From Planctomycetota bacterium (GTDB lineage Bacteria; Planctomycetota; UBA1135; UBA2386): a stretch of 64,000 nt of DNA. Under the pieces are notes generated by a model that was not told the origin of the DNA, made no database searches, and saw nothing but the letters and a program-made list of their open reading frames with translations. Location: positions 248,001 through 312,000 of the forward strand of contig JADJPQ010000001.1 of NCBI GenBank assembly GCA_016713175.1, read 5' to 3'. The translations under genes and the position numbers were made by a program. Shown here one piece after another: positions 7,828 through 18,818 of the stretch (position 1 is the first letter of the stretch; each line of letters starts with the position of its first letter).

Positions 7828-8280
7828 ATGTTCGACGACTTTGCCGAGAAGACGGCCCAGGCGATCACTTGCGCCCAGGAACTCGCGAAGCGGCTCGGTG
7901 ACGAGTCGGTGGCGACCGGTCACGTGATCTACGGACTCACGGTCGACCGCAGTGTCTGCCTGCACCACATCTTCCAGGATCTCAACGTCGATCCGGACAT
8001 GTTCTCGGGCTACGTGCAGAGCCTGCCGCGGGAGCCGGGCGTGCCGAACGGGCCGTTCAACCGGCATGTGACGACGGTGTTCGCGCGGGCGCGTGACGCG
8101 GCCCAGCAGCTGGGTGGCAAGAAGGTCGAACCCGAGCATCTGGCGTTGGCGCTGCTGTCGGTCAAGGCCGGCAGCTGCTATGAGACGCTGAAAGAGTTCT
8201 CGATCGATCCGGAATACGTGCAGGCACTGATCCTGCAGGCGATGGGACTCGATCCGGAGATGATTCCGGAGTGGTTCTGA
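7828..8280 (+). CDS. Stand-alone Clp_N (ClpA/ClpC N-domain) protein
   Basis: 150 residues made of two Clp_N repeats. The first (about 1-50) has FAEKTAQAITCAQELAKRLG then ATGHVIYGL; the second (about 75-140) has VTTVFARARDAAQQLGGKKV then EPEHLALALLSV. In Clp/Hsp100 unfoldases this four-helix pair binds adaptors and substrates. Here there is no AAA+ domain on the same protein or next door, so it is either an adaptor-like decoy or regulator of a Clp machine encoded elsewhere, or a stress-related relative. That role is inference. The start is ATG 7828 at the first repeat. Confidence 0.85.
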   Translation: MFDDFAEKTAQAITCAQELAKRLGDESVATGHVIYGLTVDRSVCLHHIFQDLNVDPDMFSGYVQSLPREPGVPNGPFNRHVTTVFARARDAAQQLGGKKVEPEHLALALLSVKAGSCYETLKEFSIDPEYVQALILQAMGLDPEMIPEWF

Positions 8281-8349
8281 GTCGGCGCTGACAGCGGTCC
8301 GATCGCGAACGCATCCGCCAGCGCCCCCGAGAGTGCCGATCTCCGGCGA

Positions 8350-8727
8350 ATGACCGGACCCAGGAAGTGGCGTGCCGAGGGCGAAGAACGGCGACGTACG
8401 ACGCGCGTCAAGAAGCAGCTCTTCGCGGCGATCGACATCGACGGCGACCCGTTGTGCGTGGTCGTCGACGTCTCGCGCAACGGGCTTGGTCTGCGCGCCG
8501 CGCTGCCGCCGAAGGTCGGCGAGCGACTGACCGTGCGGCTTGGCGTCGGCGAGCGCATTGCCGCGCTGCCTGCCATCGTGCGCCGGGTGATCCGGCGCGT
8601 GGCGGGCGGCTACACCATCGGCCTCGAGTGGCTCGAGGCCGATGAACGCGAACTGGCGCTGATCGACGCGTTCGCGGCGCTGGTGGCCTTGATGCCGCCG
8701 CGCCCGCGGTTCACTCGACGAGCGTGA
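8350..8727 (+). CDS. PilZ domain protein (probable c-di-GMP receptor)
   Basis: 125 residues forming one PilZ domain. The N-terminal Arg-rich motif (ERRRTTRVKKQLF, carrying RxxxR) and the DVSRNGLG motif (the family's D/NxSxxG) are the two c-di-GMP contact sites; both are intact. The barrel continues through GERLTVRLGVGE and GYTIGLEWLE. The protein probably binds c-di-GMP and passes the signal by protein contact; the partner is not evident from neighbours. Its last 17 bases overlap the end of the convergent secreted-protein gene at 8711. Confidence 0.88.
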   Translation: MTGPRKWRAEGEERRRTTRVKKQLFAAIDIDGDPLCVVVDVSRNGLGLRAALPPKVGERLTVRLGVGERIAALPAIVRRVIRRVAGGYTIGLEWLEADERELALIDAFAALVALMPPRPRFTRRA

Positions 8728-10942
8728 TCTGCATCCGCCGCGACGTGGATACGCTCGGCAACGATGCACACGGGCTGACCGCGGTGTTGAAGCTGACCCA
8801 CTGGGCTTCGAGCGTCAGGCCCAGGTAGATCGGATCGCACGAGGTCGGGTAGGGACTCGACGCGGTGCCGGCGAAGTTCTGTTTGAAGTCGAAGGTGATC
8901 GGCTGCATCAGCTGGCAGGAGCCACACGGCGGGAACAGCGAACCGGGGAAGCCGAGGCTGAGGAACAACAGGGCGTTCGGGTCGGCGCCCGACAGCGTGA
9001 AGGCGAACGCGGTGTTCCCCGGCACGAACGGGCTGTTGATGCCGATGGCGCCGCCGGTTCCGCACGCCGAGCCGACGAGCACTGCGCCGCTGCCGTTGCT
9101 CTGGTTCTCGATGCGCTGCCCGATCACGCGGCTGGTGAACGGCGGCCTGTCCAGCGCTTCGCTGAACGTGATCAGTGCCGTGTCGTCGGCGACGTTGAAC
9201 GGGAACGCGCTGGCGATCCGCGGCGCCGACTCGCGGTTCCAACCTGGGCCGTTGAGGCCGTCCAGCAAGAGCTTGGCATTGCAGACCGTGCAGTTGGGGT
9301 TGACCAGCCAGGCGAAGCAGTCGTCGAACAGGGCGCTGGCGCGTTCGGCGTAGGTCACGCAGAAACGGCTGCCCAGGATCGCGATGTCCGGACCGTACTC
9401 ATCCTGGCCTTGGGTTGCTTCGATGGCCGTGGCCGCGGTGTTGATGGTCAGGCCGGAGTTGCTCGCGATCAGGGTCGCACAGACGATGTCCTTGTTCGTG
9501 GAGCCGCCGGCCTCGTTGCGTTCCCACGCCACCATGAACGTCGTGCCGTCGCCGTCGACCGTCGGCCGGGCATCGGTGACCGAGTTGGTGGTGACCGTCA
9601 ACAGGCCGCCGAGCAGGCCCAGGTTGCGGTTCACGGCCTGGGCCACGATCTCCGAGTCGTTGAGCAGGATGCTGCGCTGCCAGGCGATCACGTGGCGCAA
9701 CGATGTGCCGCTGGCCTTGCTGATCGCGGGCGTGTTGTCGAGCGCGCTGGTCGACAGGCTGATCGGGGCGATCACCGTCGGGTTGCCGGCCGCCGGGACC
9801 GTGACCTGCGAGGCCTGGATGCCGGTGTCGGTCTCCCAGACCACGATGGCTTCGTTGTCCGACGTGGTCGCGTCGCCGCCGACCACCGGGTTGAACTCGT
9901 CGGCTGCGGTCGCCGCGATGTCGACCAGGGCGGACACCGTGCCGTCGATCGGCGAAACCGCCGCGCCGCGGACGTTCCATGGCCCGAGCGGCGAACCGGA
10001 GATCTGCCAGACCGCGAGACAGCGATCGCTGGCGTGCACCGTGGCGATGCGCGGACGACGCAGCGTCGAGATCGTGGCATCGACGATGATCGTGCCGCCG
10101 ACCAGCGCGCCGGTGGCGGCGTTGATCCGCTGGGCGTAGACGTCGATGTCGGTGAACGAGTAGCGACGGTTGAACACCACGACATAGCGATTCGAGGTCG
10201 AGTCGTAGGCCTGGTCGGAGTCGTAGCCGTCGATGGCGTCGTAGACGGTGAACTCGCCGCCGATCCGCGGGTCGAGCACCAGCGGGAACGCGGCGCGATC
10301 GACGAAGGCGTCCGGCAGACTCAGTTCGAGCACATCGCCGTCGAGGCGCAGCCGGCCCTCGCAGCGTTCGCCGTCGGCGGCGATGCCGGTGACCTTGCCG
10401 ATGTGGACCCCGCCGACTTCGGGCAGCAGGAAGCTCAGGGTGCCGTCGGCATTGGTTTGCGGTTGCAGTTCCGTCGTCAGGGCGCAGCGGACGACCAGGT
10501 CGCCGTCGCCGGCCGGGCGTTCGTCGAACACGAACGACTGTTCGATGGCGTCGGTGTGCACGTCATAGCGCTCGTGGATCTTGCCATGGTCGTAGACCAC
10601 TGCTTGTCCGACGATGCGAGCGTCGACATCGGTGCCGTCGTGCAGCACGGCCTGGCCACGGCGGATCGACTGCAGGCCGAGGTGCAGCGGCATGTTGTGC
10701 GCGGCCCGTTCGCCCAGGGCGGGCGTGAACGCGACGCCGATGCGGTCGAAACGGGCCTTGTAGCCGCGGCCGACGCCGACGATCGCGCCGTCGTGCGGCG
10801 CGAGGCCGCAGCTGGCAGCGCTGACGTCGCGCGCGCCGCCGAGCAGGTGCGGGGAAGTCGACACCGGGTCCTGGGCCAGAGCCGAGTTGCCGGCGATCGC
10901 GGCGAACGCCGCCGCGACGAGGAGGTTGTGTGGGGTGTTCAT
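8711..10942 (-). CDS. Large secreted protein, paralogue 2 of a tandem pair
   Basis: 743 residues. Signal peptide MNTPHNLLVAAAFAAIAGNS with a probable cut after ALA. The N-terminal third (about 30-240) has a conserved module also present in the next gene (FTPALG..., KQSFVF or EQSFVF, GDLVVR, LPEVGGVHIG, FPLVLDPRIGG). The middle third (about 245-560) is a propeller-like run of six or so repeats with Trp/Tyr-rich strands (RYVVVFNRRYS, RCLAVWQISG, EAIVVWETDTG, RHVIAWQRS, TFMVAWERN). The C-terminal module begins VGSACGTGGAIG and has paired Cys (PPCGSCQLM). Function unknown; likely a cell-surface or periplasmic protein. It follows its paralogue by 20 bases, so they form an operon. Confidence 0.85.
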   Translation of the reverse strand: MNTPHNLLVAAAFAAIAGNSALAQDPVSTSPHLLGGARDVSAASCGLAPHDGAIVGVGRGYKARFDRIGVAFTPALGERAAHNMPLHLGLQSIRRGQAVLHDGTDVDARIVGQAVVYDHGKIHERYDVHTDAIEQSFVFDERPAGDGDLVVRCALTTELQPQTNADGTLSFLLPEVGGVHIGKVTGIAADGERCEGRLRLDGDVLELSLPDAFVDRAAFPLVLDPRIGGEFTVYDAIDGYDSDQAYDSTSNRYVVVFNRRYSFTDIDVYAQRINAATGALVGGTIIVDATISTLRRPRIATVHASDRCLAVWQISGSPLGPWNVRGAAVSPIDGTVSALVDIAATAADEFNPVVGGDATTSDNEAIVVWETDTGIQASQVTVPAAGNPTVIAPISLSTSALDNTPAISKASGTSLRHVIAWQRSILLNDSEIVAQAVNRNLGLLGGLLTVTTNSVTDARPTVDGDGTTFMVAWERNEAGGSTNKDIVCATLIASNSGLTINTAATAIEATQGQDEYGPDIAILGSRFCVTYAERASALFDDCFAWLVNPNCTVCNAKLLLDGLNGPGWNRESAPRIASAFPFNVADDTALITFSEALDRPPFTSRVIGQRIENQSNGSGAVLVGSACGTGGAIGINSPFVPGNTAFAFTLSGADPNALLFLSLGFPGSLFPPCGSCQLMQPITFDFKQNFAGTASSPYPTSCDPIYLGLTLEAQWVSFNTAVSPCASLPSVSTSRRMQITLVE

Positions 10943-10962
10943 CTTGGTTTCCTTCTCCGGCA

Positions 10963-13119
10963 TCACTGGATGGAGATCTGGACGGCGTTGGACATGTCGA
11001 AGCTGGTGAAGCAGTTGCTGCCGGCGACCAGCCATTGCAGGATGATCGTGTTGCCGGCGACACCGGCCGGGATCGGCAGCGTGCGGATCACTTCGCCGAC
11101 GCCATCGGTCGTGTTGGTGGCGATCAGCCCGGTGTACGGGTCGGCGATCAGTTCGCACGGACCACAGGCGTAGCCCAGTCGTTGGAAGCCGAGGACGCAG
11201 AACGCGGCGGCCGATGGTGTGGCGCGGCGCAGGCGCAGTTCGAAGCCGGAATTCGGCGAACGACCGCAGGTGGCGTAGGCGAGGCCGCCGTTGCCGCAGC
11301 CGCCACCGAGATCGGTGGCCGAGCCATCATCGGCGCGGAAACGCAGCCAGCCGATGTCACCGTTGCCGGTGCCGACATCGAAGTCGTTCCACATCAGGGC
11401 TGCTTCGCCGCTGGTGAACGAACCGCCTGCGAACCGCGAGCCACAAGCCACGAAGTTCTGCTGGGTCGTGCCGCTGGCGAGCAAGAACTCACCCTCGCAC
11501 AGGGTGCAGCGGAACGGATCGATCGAGCGCACATAGGCGTCGTAGTCGCTGCCCGAGACCTCGTCGGCATAGGCGACCAGCGCCGAGTTGCCGGTCCAGC
11601 ACACCGCCGGATCGACCTCGCTGTCGGCGACGCCGGCTTCCACGACCATCTGCGGGCCGACCGTCACGCCGCTCGGATGCATCCGCACCGAATGCGCGAC
11701 GACGTCGAAGTCGGAGTTGTTGGCTTCCTCGCGGCTGTAGGCGACCACCCAGTTGTAGCCGTCGCCGTCACAGTCGGCGATCAGGCAGTCCTCGGGGCCG
11801 GTTTCGATCGCGAAGAGCGAGGTGACGAAGCCGGCGGTGCGGTTCCAGATCCGAGCGCGGATGTCCTGGCTGACGACCGTCCGGTGCCAGACGATCAGCC
11901 AGAAGCCAGCAGCGCCGCCGCTCTTGCTGATGCGCGGATACGCGTCGCTGAAACCGGAGCCGATCACGTTGACGGCGCCCAGGGTCAGCGTGTTGGCCGC
12001 GGTGTAGGTGATCGTCCGCAGATTCACCGAGTCGGCGGTGCCGTCGGCCCAGACCAGCACGGCTTCGTCGCCGGTCGCGGCGGCTTCACCGCCGATGTCC
12101 GGGGTGACCTGGTTGTTGGAACCGCTGACCGCGGTGAGCTCGGGAGTCAGCGCCGCGGTTGCTGCGACCACGCCGCGGGCGAACACGTCGCCGCCGGCGG
12201 ACCAGACCACGACCCAGGCGTTGCGTTCGTTGACGTTGGCGACCTTCGGGAACCGCGCGATCGTCGAGGTCGCGGTCTCGATGTTGACCTGACCGCCGAT
12301 CAGCGTGCCGTCGACATCCAATCGTTGACCGCGGATGTCGCGGTTCGTGCCCGACAGCGTACGTTCCCATACCGCCAGCCAGCTGGCGCTGGTGGCGTCC
12401 CAGGCGATGTCGGAATAGAAGTCGTCGTTGGCGCCGCCGAGAGTGACGGCTGTGCCGACCAACGGATCGATCGTCAGTGGCAAAATCGCGCTGTCGACGA
12501 AGCTCGCGGGCAGCGCGAACTCGAGCATGCCGGCGTCCCAGCGCATCGTGCCGGCGACCTGCTTGCCGGTGCCGTCGATGCCGACCACCGCGCCGATCGT
12601 CACGCCGCCGACGCCGGGCAGATCGAAGGTCATGCCGTTCGCTGTCACCGCGCCGGCCACCAGTTCAGTGGCCACCGCGCCGCGGACGACCAGATCCCCG
12701 CTGCCTTCCGGCAGGTTCGTGAACACGAAGCTCTGCTTGACGCCGTTGCGGCGCACCTCATACGTCTCGACCACCGGCCCGCGGTGGTAGCGCACCGTAT
12801 TGCCCGACAGTTCGCGCTTGGGGCCAGCCACCGGTGTCAGCGCCGAGCGCCGGCCGGCCTGGTTCAGTCGGAAACGCCACAGCATGTCGTGCGGCGCTGC
12901 CGAGCCGAGTGCTGGCGTGTAGTCGAGACCGTCGGCGACGAAGTCCGCCTTGAAGTCGTGGCCGATGCCGATCCACCCGCCGTTCTGGGTGTCGATGCCA
13001 AAGCCGCTGGTGATCGTCCTGGTGTCGAATGTCGGGCGCGCGGACTGTTCCTGGGCGCTGGCGTGTCCGATCGAGATCGCGATGGCGGCCATGGTGGCCA
13101 AGCCGGAGGCGATGCGCAT
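10963..13119 (-). CDS. Large secreted protein, paralogue 1 of a tandem pair
   Basis: 718 residues with signal peptide MRIASGLATMAAIAISIGHA and cleavage near ASA-Q. It shares the architecture of the downstream gene: N-terminal module (YTPALGSAAPHD, KQSFVFTNLPEGSGDLVVRG, LPGVGGVTIGAVVG, LPLTIDPLVG), a central set of propeller-like repeats (SWLAVWERTLS, AWVVVWSAGG, EAVLVWADGT, FWLIVWHRTV, NWVVAYSREE), and a C-terminal module starting GGGCGNGGLAYA with CGPCEL. It ends in beta-strands that close with QISIQ. Sequence divergence is too high for a recent duplication, yet the order is conserved, so the pair is probably kept together. Likely co-expressed secreted partners. Confidence 0.85.
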   Translation of the reverse strand: MRIASGLATMAAIAISIGHASAQEQSARPTFDTRTITSGFGIDTQNGGWIGIGHDFKADFVADGLDYTPALGSAAPHDMLWRFRLNQAGRRSALTPVAGPKRELSGNTVRYHRGPVVETYEVRRNGVKQSFVFTNLPEGSGDLVVRGAVATELVAGAVTANGMTFDLPGVGGVTIGAVVGIDGTGKQVAGTMRWDAGMLEFALPASFVDSAILPLTIDPLVGTAVTLGGANDDFYSDIAWDATSASWLAVWERTLSGTNRDIRGQRLDVDGTLIGGQVNIETATSTIARFPKVANVNERNAWVVVWSAGGDVFARGVVAATAALTPELTAVSGSNNQVTPDIGGEAAATGDEAVLVWADGTADSVNLRTITYTAANTLTLGAVNVIGSGFSDAYPRISKSGGAAGFWLIVWHRTVVSQDIRARIWNRTAGFVTSLFAIETGPEDCLIADCDGDGYNWVVAYSREEANNSDFDVVAHSVRMHPSGVTVGPQMVVEAGVADSEVDPAVCWTGNSALVAYADEVSGSDYDAYVRSIDPFRCTLCEGEFLLASGTTQQNFVACGSRFAGGSFTSGEAALMWNDFDVGTGNGDIGWLRFRADDGSATDLGGGCGNGGLAYATCGRSPNSGFELRLRRATPSAAAFCVLGFQRLGYACGPCELIADPYTGLIATNTTDGVGEVIRTLPIPAGVAGNTIILQWLVAGSNCFTSFDMSNAVQISIQ

Positions 13120-13227
13120 GGGAGGTTCCTGGGGAAGATGAAGTGCAAGCCGAGGCGACCGCGCGCCTCTCCCCAGGAGCAGCGATCCGGCCAGGGCAGA
13201 TGATCGGGCCGAATCGGAATTCTCGCG

Positions 13228-14979
13228 CTAACTGCGCAACGACCGACGGCGTTGCGCTTCGATGCGCTCGACCGCTGCGCGCAACTCGGCCGGTGAGCGC
13301 GCGATGGCGTGCGTCGTCCGACCGACGGTCAGGTGCACCACCGGCCGGTCTTCGGGTTGGTAGCCGGCGCGGCTCATCAGGATCGGATCCAGGCGTGGAT
13401 CCAGGGTCTGCACGATCCGCGACGGCACGTAGGCTGACAATGCGGCGCGCCGCAGTTCATCGGCCTGCTCCGAGTTCCGGCCCGCGACGATGGTCAGGAA
13501 CAGCGGCTCGTAGAAGATCAGGTCGACAGCGCGGCCGTAGCCGGCAACGTAGTAGCCGTACTCCTTGTAGTCGGCCGCGAATGCCTCCAGCGTCTCGATC
13601 GCTTCGCGATAGAACTCCGGTCGCCGCGACAGGTAGCTGAGTCGGACCAGCGCCTCGGCCATCACCGAGTTCTCGAGGATCGAGCGATTGCGCCGCCGCA
13701 TCATGCCCTGCTGCGCCGGGTCGTGCAGGATGTCGTAGAAGCCGCCGCCGGGCGCCTTCTGCCGCGCGATCGCGCGTTCGGCGATGGCTTCCGCCGGCAG
13801 CAGCAGGTCGGCGTCACCGCCGTGCTGCGAGGCATCGATCAATGCGCGGATCGTCCAGGCCTGGTCGGACAGCATGCCGGGCAGGTGGTAGGTGCCATCC
13901 CAATAGTGGTAGACCTCCTGACCGTCGAACAGTTCCTGCTTCAGGAACTGCAGCGCCGTCATCGCCGCCGTGCGCCACTCCGGCCGGCCGAGCGCCGCCG
14001 CCGCCTTGAACAGCGCCGAGATCGCCATCGCGTTGGCGTTGCAGTAGATCGTCTTGTCGATCTTTGGCGGCGCCCGCCGGGCGCGTCCATCGCGATCGAG
14101 GTGATACCACTCGGCGTCGGCATCCTGGCTGCCGGCGAACGCGCCGGTCTGCGGATCGCGCATCGTGGTCAACATCCAGTCGACGATCCCTTCCGCTGCC
14201 CGGCGCCAGCTGTCGCGGCCCAGCACCTGCCAGGCCTCGAGCAGCGCGCGCAGCACCCGCGCATTCTGGTCGAGCAGTTTCTCGTAGTTGGGGCTGCGCC
14301 AGTCCGGTGTCTTGCTGAACCGGAAGAAGCCGCCGTGGATCGTGTCGTGCAGCGGACTCTCGATCATCCGATCGAGCGTGACGGTGACGACCTCGCGCAT
14401 CCGTTCGTCGTCGTGCTTGGCGACCTGCACCAGGGCGAAGTCGATCGCCTCCGGATGCGGGAATTTGGCGCCATCGCCGAAGCCGCCGTGGCGGTGATCG
14501 AACTTCTCGTAGATCGCCGCAGTGACGTCCTCGACCATCTGTCGGGACAGGCGGCCCCGGACGTCGGGTTGCCGTTCGCGCTGGTCCTTCCACAGGGCCT
14601 GGATGCCGCGCTGGATGTCGTCTTTGTTCTGCTTCCAGTACGAGCGGACGCGCTCCAGTCGTTGCTGCAGCTGGGCCGCGCCGAGCCAGGAGTCGTTGGC
14701 GATCAGCTCGCCACTCGGCGTCAGCCATGCGATCGACGGCCAGCCACCGGTGCCGTAGCGTTCGTTGACATCGGGTCGCCGCTCGGCATCGACGTGCACC
14801 GCCACGAAGTGGTCGCGGATCGCGGCGATCACCGCGGGGTCGGCGAACGACGAAGCGAGCAGATCGCGGCAGTGATGGCACCACGGAACCGTCAACAGCA
14901 GCACGATCGGACGATCGCCGGCCTGCGCGCGTTGCAGCGCGTCGGCGTCGAAATCGGACCAGGCGATCGGCTCGGTCAT
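13228..14979 (-). CDS. DUF255 thioredoxin-domain protein (YyaL/SPATA20-like, short form)
   Basis: 583 residues. The N-terminal 110 residues form the DUF255 thioredoxin-like domain with a VPWCHHCRDLLASSF active loop, DAERRPDVNERYGTGGWPS and a following helix. The remaining 460 residues are the six-hairpin glycosidase-like alpha/alpha toroid (KFPHPEAIDF, HDTIHGGFFRFS, DWMLTTMRDPQTGAFAGSQDADAE). Typical family members are near 670-700 residues and carry an N-terminal YLLQHA-NPVDW segment and a CHWCH site; this one lacks the segment and has WCHHC instead. The family's activity is not settled. It stands alone, 108 bases after the start of the tandem secreted genes. Confidence 0.88.
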   Translation of the reverse strand: MTEPIAWSDFDADALQRAQAGDRPIVLLLTVPWCHHCRDLLASSFADPAVIAAIRDHFVAVHVDAERRPDVNERYGTGGWPSIAWLTPSGELIANDSWLGAAQLQQRLERVRSYWKQNKDDIQRGIQALWKDQRERQPDVRGRLSRQMVEDVTAAIYEKFDHRHGGFGDGAKFPHPEAIDFALVQVAKHDDERMREVVTVTLDRMIESPLHDTIHGGFFRFSKTPDWRSPNYEKLLDQNARVLRALLEAWQVLGRDSWRRAAEGIVDWMLTTMRDPQTGAFAGSQDADAEWYHLDRDGRARRAPPKIDKTIYCNANAMAISALFKAAAALGRPEWRTAAMTALQFLKQELFDGQEVYHYWDGTYHLPGMLSDQAWTIRALIDASQHGGDADLLLPAEAIAERAIARQKAPGGGFYDILHDPAQQGMMRRRNRSILENSVMAEALVRLSYLSRRPEFYREAIETLEAFAADYKEYGYYVAGYGRAVDLIFYEPLFLTIVAGRNSEQADELRRAALSAYVPSRIVQTLDPRLDPILMSRAGYQPEDRPVVHLTVGRTTHAIARSPAELRAAVERIEAQRRRSLRS

Positions 14980-15207
14980 CGGCGGACCAGGGGGAGCGGG
15001 GCTCTAGATGCTACGCCACGGGGCGCGGCGGTGTTGTCGATGCCATCATCGTCGCGCGGCGGGGTCTTGGTTGAACCCGCGAGGAACGGATCGTCGGCGC
15101 CCCGGCCCAACCCGGGCTTCGCCCGGAACCTACGTGGGTCTCTGGTGCCGAGAATCGTCAATCCAGTTCACGATTGCCGGCGCCAGAAGCTCAGGGCGTT
15201 CTGGCGG

Positions 15208-15735
15208 TCACCGGTCGTCGGGTTCGTCCGGTGTCGGGAACACGCGGAACTGGATGCCGCCCAGGTCGGGCTGCTGCGGGGCTTCCGGCGGACGCGCCGC
15301 CGGGGTGAACGGCAGGCGCGGCACGTCGGCCCAGAGGGTCTCGAGTCCGTAGTAGGCCCGCGCCTCCGGCAGGAACAGGTGCACGACGACGTCGTCGAAA
15401 TCGAGCAACACCCAATTGCTGTCCTCGGACTCCATGCCCCCGGTGTTGCGCCGCTTCCTGCCGGTGCTCGCCTTGCTGGCGACATCGAGTTCGCGCGCCA
15501 GCGCCTGCGCCTGGCGCGTGCTGGTGACGGTTGCGATGACGAAGTAGTCGGCGATCACCAGCGGGCCCGACATGTCCAGGATCACGATGTCGGTCGCCTG
15601 CAGGTTGCTGAGCTGCTGTGCGATCGCAAGGGCTGCCTGCGTGGTCGCGGGCGAGGGTTTGCGCGCGGGGCGCGAGATCGGCGGCGAGGCCGGAACGGAT
15701 TCGGGGAGGGATTTGCTCAACGCTCGTCCGAACAT
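15208..15735 (-). CDS. rsfS: Ribosomal silencing factor RsfS (YbeB/Iojap)
   Basis: 175 residues. The core (about 40-140) matches RsfS: NLQATDIVILDMSGPLVIAD, YFVIATVTSTRQAQALARE, and the C-terminal NWVLLDFDDVVVHLFLPEAR then YYGLETLWAD. RsfS binds ribosomal protein uL14 and blocks 30S/50S joining when nutrients run low. An N-terminal extension of about 35 residues and a Pro-rich C-terminal tail of about 40 residues (ending FPTPDEPDDR) are additions to the usual ~105-120-residue core. In many genomes rsfS follows nadD; here it is alone, near the membrane pyrophosphatase gene. A hairpin CCGGGC-TTC-GCCCGG downstream (15111-15126) is a weak terminator candidate. Confidence 0.9.
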   Translation of the reverse strand: MFGRALSKSLPESVPASPPISRPARKPSPATTQAALAIAQQLSNLQATDIVILDMSGPLVIADYFVIATVTSTRQAQALARELDVASKASTGRKRRNTGGMESEDSNWVLLDFDDVVVHLFLPEARAYYGLETLWADVPRLPFTPAARPPEAPQQPDLGGIQFRVFPTPDEPDDR

Positions 15736-15842
15736 AGCGGATCGCGGCGGATCGGTAACCCCCTCCCGTCCCTGATTGCGCCGAACCGGCCCGAAGCGTG
15801 GATTTCACCGCGGGCCGATTCGCGCCTTCATGCCGCCGCACT

Positions 15843-17921
<2,079 letters not shown>

Positions 17922-17964
17922 GACACTGCGAGCGCGGGGCGGAGCCCGACAGAAAAGGCGGCGC

Positions 17965-17993
17965 ACCATAGAGGCGGCGCGACGGTCGGGCAA
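17965..17993 (-). promoter_or_regulatory. Probable sigma-70 promoter of hppA
   Basis: Read on the minus strand there is a -35 box TTGCCC (17988-17993), a 17-base spacer and a -10 box TATGGT (17965-17970). Each box matches the consensus at four of six positions and the spacing is ideal. It lies in the 92-base gap between the DedA-family gene and hppA, so it would give a short leader of about 35-40 bases. Seen: the boxes and spacing. Inferred: use by the housekeeping sigma factor. Confidence 0.5.
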
Positions 17994-18013
17994 GTTCGGC
18001 GCGGTCGTAGTTG

Positions 18014-18811
18014 TCAGGTCGCCGGCTTCTCGGGTGTCGCTCCCGGTGGTGGCGGCGGCGGCCCCTCTGGTGGCGCCGCTGGCGATCCGGTCGGTGCTGC
18101 CGGGGGTCCCTGGTCGGTTGGCGGTTCCGACGGGGGTTGATCCAATTCGGCGATCGGCCGTTGCGGCTCCACGAACGTCTCCCGCCGGGTCCGCGACTGG
18201 GCCTTGCGCTTCTGCCAGCGCCAGATCCAGATCCAGAGCAGCAGCAGACCGACGGCGCCCACGATGGCCCACAGGATCCCGCGTTCGACCTGCTGCACCT
18301 CGGCGATCACCTGATCGATGACGCCGGCGCCGCGGTAGCCGAGCCAGGTCAGCAGCGGCACGCCGAGCGCGATGCCGAGGCCGTCGAGGACCAGGAACCG
18401 GTTCAGCGACGTCTTCATCGTGCCGGCGGTGAAGAACGCGACGACCCGGATGCCCGGCAGGAAACGGGCGATGAAGATCACGTAATCGCCGTAGCTGCGG
18501 AACCAGCGGTCGAACGTGGCCAGGCGCTTCTTGGTGACGAACAGGCGCAGCCAGCGGAGCCGCAGCAGTCGGGTGCCGAACGTCCGGCCCGCCACGTACG
18601 GGATCAGATCGCCGAGCAGGATCGCACCGGCGCACCAGGCCATCATCAAGGGCAACGACATCGGTCCCGGCAGCACGCCCGGCGCGCAGGCGTAGCCGGC
18701 GAAGATCAGCACGATTTCTTCCGGCAGCGGCAGCCCCAGGCCACAGAGCAGGAACAGCAAGCCCGCCCCCAGGTAGGGGTAGTCCTTGATGGCCTGGAAG
18801 ACGTCGAACAT
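18014..18811 (-). CDS. DedA / SNARE-associated (VTT domain) membrane protein
   Basis: 265 residues, with about five hydrophobic segments. The DedA/VTT signatures are present: an acidic LPLPEEIVLIFAGY near residue 30 and ARFLPGIRVVAFFTAG near 120-135, the conserved GxxxPGxR region needed for lipid flipping or undecaprenyl-phosphate transport. The C-terminus is a cytosolic Pro/Ala-rich tail (about 50 residues), which is unusual for the family. Start ATG 18811 (MFDVFQAIKDY) fixes the family N-terminus. It follows the upstream ABC-operon gene by 7 bases, so it probably belongs to that transcript. Envelope maintenance is the likely role. Confidence 0.88.
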   Translation of the reverse strand: MFDVFQAIKDYPYLGAGLLFLLCGLGLPLPEEIVLIFAGYACAPGVLPGPMSLPLMMAWCAGAILLGDLIPYVAGRTFGTRLLRLRWLRLFVTKKRLATFDRWFRSYGDYVIFIARFLPGIRVVAFFTAGTMKTSLNRFLVLDGLGIALGVPLLTWLGYRGAGVIDQVIAEVQQVERGILWAIVGAVGLLLLWIWIWRWQKRKAQSRTRRETFVEPQRPIAELDQPPSEPPTDQGPPAAPTGSPAAPPEGPPPPPPGATPEKPAT

Positions 18812-18818
18812 GGGGGAG

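Noticed and set aside
7078..8769. 563-codon minus-strand frame over the selenoprotein, Clp_N and PilZ genes
   Set aside because: Antisense to three recognisable families; composition typical of a shadow.
15111..15126. Hairpin CCGGGC-TTC-GCCCGG as an rsfS terminator
   Set aside because: Stem is short and no T-run follows on the minus strand, so it is not listed as a feature.
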